Assembly: GCA_009809945.1 (NCBI GenBank)
Contig: WTPW01000412.1
Span: 347,134 to 411,133 of the forward strand
DNA: 64,000 bases
Origin: Gigaspora margarita
Taxonomy: Eukaryota; Glomeromycota; Glomeromycetes; Diversisporales; Gigasporaceae
Direction: 5' to 3'
How positions within the stretch are numbered: position 1 is the first letter of the stretch; every line of letters starts with the position of its first letter. The notes beneath the pieces were generated by a model. That model was not told the origin of the DNA. It made no database searches and saw only the letters and a program-made list of their open reading frames with translations. Positions 12,580 through 22,156 of this stretch are shown here, piece by piece. Position numbers and translations under genes: made by a program.

Positions 12580-12855
12580 CCGTTAAAGCCAGGTGCCTTT
12601 ATATGTTTTTTATTATTTAATTAAAATTAGGTAAGGGTTGGTTAGAGGTTGGGGTTAGGAATGTCTTATAGGTAAAATTGCCTTCCCGACATTTTTTATT
12701 AATGCTCCGAGACAGGTTTAGACAATCGTTTCTTGTATTTTTGGTGTTTTTCATTTTTTTCCTTGTTTTTGTCTCGTCGGGCTGATCCGTGACAATCAAA
12801 ATTTTACAATTTGATTGGTTGTCAGTCACGTGATAGCACCTGGCTTTAATGATCC
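12580..12855. repeat. TIR element, type TTAAAGCCAGGTGC
   Basis: CCGTTAAAGCCAGGTGC on the left pairs with GCACCTGGCTTTAATGATCC on the right. A CACGTGA word sits next to the right arm. No coding capacity. Outer limits and target duplication are unclear because another element lies against its right end. Confidence 0.55.
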
Positions 12856-12859
12856 TATA

Positions 12860-13202
12860 CAGAGACCCGTAAAAATTTGTATATAAATTAATACAAATTA
12901 ATGCAAATTTAGATTGATTATGCAAATTAAAACAAATTTCTAAAGGTAAAATTCACGTGTATTCTATAAATTTGATTGGCTAATAATGTCGGATAGTGTG
13001 CTGAATTAAGTTTCCGAAAGAGAAAATGAATGAACATAAAGACAAGCAAGGTTAGAACAAAATTTTTGAGTAAATTTTTGATGTTTTCTGAAACAAATCG
13101 CAAATTAATATAAAGCTAATATCTTAATACAAATTAATACAAATTTTTGCAATAACGCAAATAAAGTTTTTGTATAACACAAAAAATTTTCACGGGTCTC
13201 TG
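12860..13202. mobile_element. MITE with CAGAGACCCGT ends and 5-bp TSD
   Basis: CAGAGACCCGTAAAAATTTG and the inverse of AAATTTTCACGGGTCTCTG form the terminal inverted repeat. CTATA flanks both sides (12855-12859 and 13203-13207), a 5-bp target duplication. The interior repeats AATTAATACAAATT. Non-coding. Confidence 0.7.
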
Positions 13203-13207
13203 CTATA

Positions 13208-13705
13208 GGCGTTCCCTCCATAAATGCATATCACATGACTACAGGCCAATCAAATCGTGATTACATGTTATGATTTTGTATATCATATGGGGAATATACT
13301 GATACAGCATACACGTGACTTAATGCACAGCAAAATGGCCAGCATTAAACTAATTGACATATTATACCTGATCTCAAAATCTGATTGGCTAGCAAAATTT
13401 TTTAGACTAGCATTTTAAATACTGTTGGTACACCCTATTTTGGGTAGAGTATAGGTAGATCATTTTTTATAACACTAATTATGAATCTACTATGTAAAGC
13501 AGATTATACAACACAATCACTACGGATGAGTTACATAAAAATAAATATAACATTATAAAATATCACTAAACCTGTTTTTGAATACTTGTTTTATCAAAAT
13601 TTCAAAAAAAATCATATTAACTAAGTTTGTATGTTAAAATTTTACTTACCAAGTTAATGAAATTTGCAAGTGATAAATAAATTTTGCGAGTGACAACGCG
13701 AAACT
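13208..13705. other. spacer, no gene seen
   Basis: AT-rich sequence with several ATTGGC and CACGTGA words. No coding signal. Confidence 0.5.
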
Positions 13706-14372
13706 AGAGTGTCCAGGATTATGATCCGGGATAATATTCGCATAATTCACCTTATAGCACATAAAATATGCGATTTCGCATAATTTGTGAATAATGCTGG
13801 CTAAACTATCATNGTATCTTACACATTAAAATTAANAGATCNGAATGTAGTAACAATTATTTATTATACNGGAACTTTTATAGCATTGGTATAACAATTA
13901 TATGCCAACACACTATTGGTTGTACAAAGTAAGTACGTAACGTATGTACATTAGTGATGCCTGACGAAATGACGAAACCTGACGAAACCANAAGTTTCGT
14001 CAATGACGAAACTTGACGAAACTTATGGTTTCGTCATTTCGTCAACGGCAAAATAGTTTCGTCAGGCATCTATAACGTACATACGTACTTGTAATTTTGA
14101 CATGGGCAAAAGTAAAATTTTGTGCTTTTAGATTAGGGATAAAATCCTGCAATTAGGTTAGAGTTNNAAAATATTGTTNGTATAATAACANGTAAAAACT
14201 GTTTCATAGACTAAATTTTTGGTTATAAACGTTTGTCTTGCATTACAGCAGATCTTGATATTTGGCCAGCAAAATTTTTTGATCCTAATCCTAGGGTCCG
14301 CATAATTTGCATAATTTGTAATTTACCGGATACATAATTTGGCATTTACCGGATCATAATCCTGAATACCCT
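13706..14372. mobile_element. second GTGTCCAGGATTATG-family element, perfect 10-bp TSD, carrying a nested hAT-like MITE
   Basis: Ends AGAGTGTCCAGGATTATG and CATAATCCTGAATACCCT are imperfect inverted repeats. The flanks 13696-13705 and 14373-14382 are both ACGCGAAACT, an exact 10-bp target duplication. Subterminal repeats include CGCATAATT and CCGGAT. Several undetermined bases occur inside. A smaller element lies at 13952-14074. No coding capacity; the transposase class (Mutator-like) is inferred from TSD length. Confidence 0.8.
13952..14074. mobile_element. nested hAT-like MITE, 123 bp
   Basis: Ends TAGTGATGCCTGACGAAA and (inverse) TATAGATGCCTGACGAAA. Flanking 8-mers ATGTACAT and ACGTACAT match at 7 of 8 positions. 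The 8-bp duplication and the TAGTGATG-type end fit the hAT superfamily. The interior is repeated GACGAAAC in both orientations, so the whole unit folds back on itself. Confidence 0.65.
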
Positions 14373-14456
14373 ACGCGAAACTAGCCAAACATATCACGTG
14401 ATTTACAAGTGATCTACAAGTAATCGATATAGGGTTTACTCTACCCTTAAAGGTCT

Positions 14457-15267
14457 TAATCATTCAAAAAATAAGTATTCAAATATTTATTTGGTCTATG
14501 TTTTTAATGTTCGAATATTCATTTAAAAATTTTGAATGAATATTCAAATATTCATTGAATATTCTTAAATATTAAATATATATCAGATATATACTGGATA
14601 GCAAAAAATATCTAATATTTATAATTCAAGAACATATAATTTTGACAAAAATCTCTTTTAACAGATTTGTTATCTTTATTTAAAGTCACAATTCTATTGA
14701 AGTAGATGTTTATTTAATTTATAATTATAAAAGTTATAATACTTGAAAGTTTATATATATTCAAAAAATTTGATATTTAATATATAAAAAAATTAGTTAT
14801 ATATTTTTTTAACCAATTAGAATTCATTATACAAAATTAGCCAATCATATTTGATTATATAATCTCAAAATTTGTTAATTTTAAAAAAATTATTTTCAAT
14901 GAATATTCAATTAATATATTTAGTAAAAATTTTAAATATTCAAATATTCATTTGGTAAAAAATAAATATTCAAATATTCAAACATTTGGGAGTGAGTCAA
15001 TAGAAATTAAGCAAATTTTTTTTAGTACTTTTTTTTAAAGTTTAAATCAAGATAATTTAACAATAACTTGATCAAATTTAATAAAATTTTTTTAAATCAA
15101 TTCTATAGATTTATAAAATTAATTTAAAAAAAATTTTATCAAAATTGATTAAATTTTTGTTAAGTTATTTCTGTTCAAAGTTTCAAAAAAACTTTATTAT
15201 AAAAAATTTGCTTGATTTCTATTGACTCACCCCTATTTAGTAAATATTTGAATATTATATTCATCAG
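14457..15267. repeat. ATTCAAATATT-rich repeat interrupted by a nested MITE
   Basis: AAGTATTCAAATATTTATTT at the left pairs roughly with AAATATTTGAATATTATATT at the right. Many internal GAATATTCAAATATTC palindromes occur. The unit is split by the element at 14988-15233. No coding signal. Confidence 0.45.
14988..15233. mobile_element. MITE with GTGAGTCAATAGAAAT ends
   Basis: GAGTGAGTCAATAGAAATTA and the inverse of TGATTTCTATTGACTCACCC form a long terminal inverted repeat. The interior is also largely self-complementary (TTAACAATAACTTGAT against ATTAAATTTTTGTTAAG). A foldback element without coding capacity. Confidence 0.65.
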
Positions 15268-15289
15268 ATTAGATCTCTACACTAGAGTT

Positions 15290-15440
15290 GTTGGTGAAAC
15301 TATTAGTTTCACCAGAACCATCCGGTACACCATGGTGCACCATCGGTGCACTGTTGAAGATTTGAATTTTTTATAATTATCGGTACACCAGTTTTAGTGC
15401 ACCAGTCTTGGTGCACCACGGTGCTCCATTGAAGATTTGT
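15290..15440. repeat. short GGTGCACCA-type tandem repeat
   Basis: The words GGTGCACCA, GGTACACCA and TGAAGATTTG recur, giving a self-complementary block of about 150 bases. No coding signal. Confidence 0.5.
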
Positions 15441-15611
15441 TTTACCTGCAACTCTACTCTACATCCTATAGTAGCAAATACAGTGCATGACAGTATAAAC
15501 CAACACCCTGCACTAAATTTTAAAATAGTACTCGATTCTAATTGGCTAATATAATATAATCAATTGTGATTGGTCAAAAATTATACATGAGTTTCTTTTG
15601 TTATATATTAC

Positions 15612-15920
15612 CATATATGTCTGAAAATAAGCTACCTTTTTGGCCAAAAAATTATACAAAAAAACATGGGGTAGCTTATTTTTAAAATATTGAGTTTTTT
15701 GAAAAAATTAAAAAATATACTAATAAAAAGTTGTCCAAATGATACCAAATTTTTACTGTAGGTGTATTTTGATATTTTGAACAAGGTTATTTAATAGCAC
15801 TTTTTGATGTTTACTTAGTAAAATTTGGACTTTTATATTTAGCAACTGAATTTTTTAAGATTTTTAAAAAAAATCAGGGGTAGCTTATTTTAGGTAGTAG
15901 CTTATTTTCAGACATATATG
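15612..15920. mobile_element. TIR element, family GAAAATAAGCTACC, copy 1
   Basis: CATATATGTCTGAAAATAAG at the left pairs exactly with CTTATTTTCAGACATATATG at the right, and GGGGTAGCTTATTTT words lie next to both ends. Related copies are at 25367-25871 and 49462-49977. Non-coding. Confidence 0.7.
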
Positions 15921-16329
15921 ATAAACACCAAATTTTTAGCTTTTTATTAAACTTTAAATCAATATAACTTCTTAAAATTAAAATAAAATAAAAAATCTTT
16001 TCTAACTAAATTGTAGCTTAGACTTAAAACTGCAAATTGGTTAAAAAATTTTGTCAAAAAAATTTTTTATTTTTAAAATATATAAATTTTTGTAAAATAT
16101 ATATAAAAAGATATTGGTTTATGATATTATGCACTGTACAAATAATAATTAGGTTTAGAGTTAGAGTTAAAGTTAAAGCTGAATTATAGTTAAAATTTTA
16201 AATAATATTATAAGAAGTGCATTTTTTGTTAAAAATACAACAGAATTATACTAATAAAATTTTGAGAAACATAAAAAAGGTGCACTATAGTACATGTAAT
16301 CAAATTATAAAACCCTATAAACATATTAA

Positions 16330-16760
16330 AAAGCATTCACATTACATAATATATTTTTGCATTTATTTGAACTATGCTAACAAATAATTTAGGCTAAAGA
16401 TTATTTTTTATTAAAAGTTGTTAGAAGTATAAGAGAAGTGATTGATAACCAGAATAACAATGCTAGCAAATAATTTAGGCAAGAGTTTATTTTTATTGAA
16501 AGTTGTCAAAAGTATAAGAAAAGTGATTGATAGCCAGAATAGCAATAATATCCTATAAAAAGCAATTATAGCTAGTGGGCTCCTGCCTGCTAAAGCAAGC
16601 TAGCTATAGTAATTGCTAAAAGTTGCTATAGTATAATTAGCTAGTAGAGTTATTTTCCATCTGCTAAAGCAAGCTAGCTGTAAGTGCAAAATACAAGTAA
16701 AGAAATACTGAAATGCAAATGAAGAAATAATAGAATCACATATCTTTATTGTATCAGAGT
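16330..16760. repeat. direct repeat R1 (GCTAGCAAATAATTTAGG type)
   Basis: This block shares long stretches with R2 (17027-17223 plus 18337-18470): AAAAGCATT[CT]ACATTACATAA, GAACTATGCTA[AG]CAAATAATTT, and the GCTAAAGCAAG...GCTATAGTAATTGCTA region. R1 is uninterrupted at the point where R2 carries an insertion. It also contains an internal partial duplication (16385-16560). Confidence 0.6.
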
Positions 16761-17223
16761 AGGCTAAGTAGATCATATAAATTTTCTGTTCAAACATTTG
16801 TGTACCTGGCTTCATTGTCTTTAATTTTTTATACTCACTATTTGATTTATTCTTTATTCTGTATATATTCTATTATCATTAACTATAACAATCTTTGGTC
16901 ATACTTCTTTTTTTAGTACCATCTTCTAATTCTTATATGTTTTTGATTTACTCATGATAGTATCAAGAAACAAAGTTATATATCTGCTCTTCTTTTTAAT
17001 TATATAAAATACTATTACTTTATATAAAAGCATTTACATTACATAATATACTTTTGCATTTATTTGAACTATGCTAGCAAATAATTTAAACCAGAGGTTA
17101 TTTTTTATTAAAAGTTGCCAAAAGTATGAGAGAAGTATTTGATAGCCAAAATAGCAATGATGTTTTATAAAAAGCAATTATAGCTGGTAGTTTCCTACTT
17201 GCTAAAGCAAGTTGGCTATAGTA

Positions 17224-18329
17224 CTGTAAAAGATCATATACAAGACCCAGGTCTTTTACATTCCACCAAAAAAATTAATTAGTAAAAAAAAGTAATTACT
17301 TACCATAAACTGCCATATAAAAGACCTGGGTCTGTTACATTTTCTAATTTTAAACCCGATAGTAGACCCGTGAGTCTATTGTACAGATTGGGGTCTAGTA
17401 CCAGGCAATATAAATATAGCATATTGGTACAAGTAATACAAATTATATTTTATTTTCAAGCTATTCGAATATTTATCCTATAGTATACCCGGGTCTTTTA
17501 TCATTTTAGATTCTATAGTATACCCAGGTCTTTTATCTTTACGAAAATCTCAACCCATATTGTAGACCCGGAGGTGTTACATGGTGGGTCTACTATCATG
17601 GAGGATCTTTTATATGGCAGTTTACGGTAGTAAAAAATGAGGGTGGGTGTGATATATGGGGTATTTTTTTTTATTTTAACCACCCAGCACACTATCGGCC
17701 GGGCAGGCGCAGTTGGCGCAACTTTTATTAAGGTCTTTTATTTGGTCATGGGGGCCTGACAACCTGGGTCCCCTACATTTTGTAATAGTCTACATATATG
17801 CATCTATTCTAATTTCTACCATGGCTAACTGGTACTAGGCCGTTACTTATTTTAGATTTCAACCGTGGCTAACCGGTATTAAACCAATCTATTTTTAATT
17901 TCAACTGACCTCAAATGGCTGACCCATTTACAACCAGAGGATTTTATCGGAACTGTTCAGGAATTCATAAAGAGCACCAACACTAGTAGCGGACAAGTTC
18001 GACCAGACTTCAACTCTCGTTCCAAATGTTCTTGAAGCCTTTCACCCCTGAGGCCGAATGGAAGAAAACCCCGTTAGAGCAGATTACACGACATCTACCC
18101 CAAATGTCTGGAGAGCCTTTATCCAGCCAAACCCGAAATGTGGCTGATCCGTCTAAACATGGTCCTAGCATCCTAATTCAAATTGTCCATCACATGATCG
18201 TGTGTAGTTATTTTACCGTTCGTGGGATTTGAACTGGCGACCTTATGTAAAGAAACGGCAATGTCCTGGGAGTGCAACCACTACGCTATCGACCTGCAGG
18301 ACATATGGAGAATTTTGTATATGATCTTT
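17224..18329. mobile_element. composite insertion, 7-bp TSD TATAGTA
   Basis: TATAGTA occurs on both sides (17217-17223 and 18330-18336), and R1 serves as the empty site. Terminal AAAGATCATATACAA and TTGTATATGATCTTT are inverted repeats. Inside are AGACCTGGGTC/GACCCAGGTCT palindromes (17240-17630), including a smaller inverted pair with ends TACCATAAACTGCCATATAA and TTATATGGCAGTTTACGGTA (about 17300-17632), and the SINE-like element at 17662-18299. Confidence 0.65.
17662..18299 (-). mobile_element. tRNA-headed SINE-like retroposon (copy in composite insertion)
   Basis: On the minus strand the 5' end carries a tRNA-like promoter: A-box TAGCGTAGTGG (18278-18288) and B-box CCAGTTCAAATCCCAC (18222-18237), spaced as in a tRNA. 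A body of about 560 bases follows, clearly less AT-rich than the surroundings, ending in an A-rich tail (T-run at 17663-17672 on the plus strand). The flanks GATATATGGGG and GACATATGGAG match at 9 of 11 positions, consistent with an aged target duplication. The 68-residue plus-strand frame inside has no protein character. Confidence 0.7.
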
Positions 18330-18470
18330 TATAGTAATTGCTAGAAGTTGCTATAGTATTATTGTAGCTAGTGGGGTTATTTCTGCTTGCCAAAACAAGC
18401 TAGCTATAAATGCAAAATGCAAGTAAAAAATGCTAAAATGCAAGTAAAAAAATAATAGAACCACAGAACC

Positions 18471-21030
18471 CTAAACATCTAGTATGGAGGTTATACTTGA
18501 AATTTTTTAGCAAAAACATCTAAAATTTGAGAAACAAAAAACAGTTTTTGGCAATTATCTTGGCATCTAGTAGTCCAATTTGAATGAAAATTTTTTAAAA
18601 TGAAGCTCTCAGTGAGGCTCATCTAACAAAAAAAAGTTTTCAATTCTAATCACTGGATTAGAAGTTATTAAAGTAAATATATTTTGTCAATTTTAGCAAA
18701 TTAGATCAAAATTGGCCAAAATCCAGTTATAACCTATATAAAAGATGTCCAGGGTCCTAAAACCATATTACATTTATTATTTGGTCACAATTTTTTTTTT
18801 GACCTGATGCTAAAGCTTGTTTCTGCTTATTATTATTATTATTGCATATAACAAAAAGACCAAATGTCTTTCAAAAATATTGGTTTGTTTAGTGAAATCT
18901 GATTATTGTATACCTATTATTGTATTTTGGATTTTAACTGAATATAAATAATATGAACTATTGTGATTAAGTTTTTTTTTTTATCTATTTAAGAATTAAT
19001 TGATATTAACTTCTAGAATACATAATATTTTGACATATTAGGTGCATATTTTAGGCATTTTGTATGACTTGTTCTTTACCAAATTTGTAGCAACTAATGT
19101 TGTTTAGCTAACTTATATACTATTCCAAAGTTTATAATTTTCTCTTTTGTTTGTACCAATTAATTGAATATAAGCTTTTATATATATATAATATAAAGAC
19201 TAAGCATATTCTAAAGGAGTTGGTCTATTTAATGAGATCTAATTGCTTTATGCATAATAATTAAGTGTGAATGTACAAGCCTATATAGAATATAGCAGCA
19301 GACAGCTATAAGAATACATGCACAAAACATGTAATGAACTTAAATTTTATACCATATTACAAGTAATAATATGCATTTTTTTTGCTTTTCTGTTATTTAT
19401 CTTATCTGATTCTGTATGTAGATATTTATTATTTTATGCATATTGCTATATCTATGCAGAGATTTGTGCAATTACAATATATAGTTAAAACTTATATTAA
19501 GTTTCTTGCAGTGTATTAAACTTTTGTACTTTGGAACATTAATTTTATATCTATAAGTGTACTCTTGTATAAACTTCTATACTTAGTGCATTTAGTAATT
19601 TGAACTAGTCAGACTATAATTAGTTAATCGATCCAAACTAAATAAATTTCAGGTAACCCGTTGAGTAAATGCTTAATTAGTTAACCTGTACTACTACTGT
19701 ATAGCGCGCCATAAAGTACCCCCATTAAATAGTACCCCATAAATTAGTACCCAGGTACTGTATTAGTCTAACAGCCCTAAAGATCGATATATACCTGGGT
19801 ACTATATTCTTCATGTAGCCTTAAAAATTTTTTATGCCGAGTACTTTTCCCAGAAAACTAATATGTATTTACCCCCTTCCAAACACAGTACCCCTACTAA
19901 ACATAGTACCCTTCTATATATAGTATCCACATCCATACACAGTACCCGGGGGTACTATTTGTAGTTAACACAAGTTTCCTGGTTAATACCCAGAGTACTT
20001 TATAGAGCACTATATGGTAGTTAAGAATTGGTTAACAAAATGTAATGACATTATAAACAAGCAAAGGTTCTGAAAGTTTTGAAAAAATTAATAAACATAG
20101 TAGATAAGCAAAGTTGAAACAAAAACTTGAATAAAGGTTCATAAATTTCTAAAATAAAATATAAAACAATCTTAATTAGTTGCAATCAAGTTGATACCAA
20201 ATATTTTGGTTTGGTTAACTTATTAAAAAAAATTTCTTAGTTCAAATTTCTAGATGCATTAATTTTATATTCATAAGTATACTCTGTGTAAGTTACTGCT
20301 ACTTTTGTTTTTTAAATAATGAATTGGTTTTTTTGCAATGCTAATTTTTTTATTAATCTTGGTAGCTATAATATTACTATAATATCAGCACTAAGAATTA
20401 CTATCACATTTTCTTTTTACAGACCCTTGCTTAGTGATTACTATATTTGGTCTAATTACTATTAATTTTTGGAATAATATTGCTTCATGATACCAAACTG
20501 TATTTATTTTTAGTATCTGAATAGGCTACAGCTTATTTATTAAGTTTTGTTAAACTAAATTGGCTAGCTAGCTAATGAGTATTTGTTCTCTTTTGTTTGT
20601 TTTGTCTTTTTTTTTTTGAATTTGAATTGGGCACTTGTTTTGTTGTCTATTGTTCTAAACTATGAATTATTGCTATCTAAAAAGGTAATGTGTTTAGACT
20701 TGGACCTATATATTTTAAATGTTCCAAATAAGTTGTTATATTGTATAAATATTTGTTTTAATAAGATGCCTAGGTGGTTTTTATTCTATGAACTCATATT
20801 AATAATATATACTCTTTATTAAGAGTGGCCTTGTTATATATAAATGCAACAGAGTTAAACTAGGTCTTTTTTTAATCCAGATTATATGGGTAGCCTCATT
20901 ACTTTTGGACAAAAAAATTAATAGTTTAAAGTTACTATATAATAAAGTTTTGATTTTTATGAATTAAAATTTTAAAAAAATTCTATATAATATTAAACAT
21001 ATATATAATTTATTTATTAAAAAAAATTTT
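18471..21030. other. AT-rich spacer
   Basis: No gene is recognised. It contains one inverted-repeat element (19696-20019), simple TTATTATTATTATTATT near 18830, and T-rich open frames such as 20583-20822 that lack protein character. Confidence 0.5.
19696..20019. repeat. TIR element rich in AGTACCC
   Basis: ACTGTATAGCGCGCCATAAA at the left pairs imperfectly with TTTATAGAGCACTATATGGT at the right, followed inward by AGTACCC / GGGTACT words. Non-coding MITE-like unit without an obvious TSD. Confidence 0.5.
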
Positions 21031-21048
21031 ATTAACTATCAATTTAAT

Positions 21049-22138
21049 GATATTTATGAAAAACTCTTTCCAACGATCACTTGTACCAGATTTTCACACA
21101 TACGAAATAACAAACTACTGGAGTTAGATGAAGAAGCATTACAAAAAATGGTTTTTATAAAGATCAACTTTTTTCCCAGGGACTCCTTTATATATTCGGC
21201 ATGTAAGCCAAAAGCAACTGTGAGAGAACGAGTGAAAAAATTTGCAGGCGGCGCTTTAGTAAACGCAGAAATTTTGGTGAAGAATTTTTCTTCGTCGACG
21301 AAATTCTTTGTAGTGGCTTACCGGAGAACAGTACTTGTTTTTCAAAGACACTCCTTGGAAAATCTAGAGGACTTGAACCAAATAGTTACAAATACCTACC
21401 ACCATATTTTCGCTTGGAGTTTTTTTTTTCTGGGATTTGGAACAAAAAGTGGGAAATCCAGCTTACCCCCTCCAAAAGATCGGCATTGTTGTTCCTATCC
21501 TAATCAGGAAGAAGGCATGCATGTTGGTAAACAGGAACAGATGCGTATTGAGTTGGGGCGCAGAGGAGGAGGCCGATCTGTGGAATAAATTCTAGAATTT
21601 TCTTTTATTTCTTTTTCTTACATGTACATATAATACTAGGTGGGGCATTTCCCTGCGCAGTATTATATAATTTTTATCGTTGAGCATAAACGTAAATGTG
21701 CTATCATAGCCATTTACTTTTTGCCCTTTTCTTCTCTCTTTTCTTTTTCTGTTGTTTGTATTTTGGTCTCTCGTTTAGGTAGTATAGTTATCCCCCTTTT
21801 TTTTCTTTCCTTTTATTTTCTCTATTTGTTTTTTTTTTCTGGCAGAATCCTGCTACTCGAGAAGTTAGGAGAAGAGGGTTAAAAAAGTAGGTGGTTATGA
21901 TAGGCAGCAAACTCCAATCAATGATTCAGACAATTCTAATTCTAACGAGATAAAGGGTTTACGATGAGAAAAAGTTTGATATAGCAGGTCACTTTTAGGT
22001 GCCCTTAGTGGTAACCGGATGGGTCGCACTTTTTATATCTAAACCAACTTATTTGTAGGTAGCTCATAATGTACTGGTGTTACATTTTTGTGAAATAAAG
22101 ATGCGACATGACTGCCGAATAAAAAAATAAAAAAAAAA
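21049..22138 (+). mobile_element. 1.09-kb non-LTR-type retroposon with perfect 18-bp TSD (copy 1 of 3)
   Basis: The 18-mer ATTAACTATCAATTTAAT occurs immediately before (21031-21048) and after (22139-22156) the unit. The 3' end is an A-rich tail (AATAAAAAAATAAAAAAAAA). Those are the marks of target-primed reverse transcription. The 5' region has the words ACTCTTTCCAACGATCACTT and GGACTCCTTTATATATTCGG, the middle is less AT-rich, and the 3' third is strongly T-rich. A 146-residue frame (21148-21588) exists, but the related copies at 30420 and 45423 do not preserve it, so the element is probably non-coding. I see no tRNA-like A/B boxes, so its promoter type is unknown. Confidence 0.75.
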
Positions 22139-22156
22139 ATTAACTATCAATTTAAT

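Larger units (their letters stand above)
17027..18470. repeat. direct repeat R2, split by a 1.1-kb insertion
   Basis: It matches R1 up to GGCTATAGTA (17223) and resumes at TATAGTAATTGCTAG (18330). The intervening 17224-18329 is absent from R1. Confidence 0.6.

Noticed and set aside
18222-18288. Functional tRNA gene
   Set aside because: Only A- and B-box regions are tRNA-like; arms do not pair into a complete cloverleaf by eye and the unit has a long body, A tail and target duplication of a retroposon. The same holds for 49074-49140.
21148-21588. 146-residue open frame as a gene
   Set aside because: It lies wholly in a retroposon and the frame is not kept in the two related copies.
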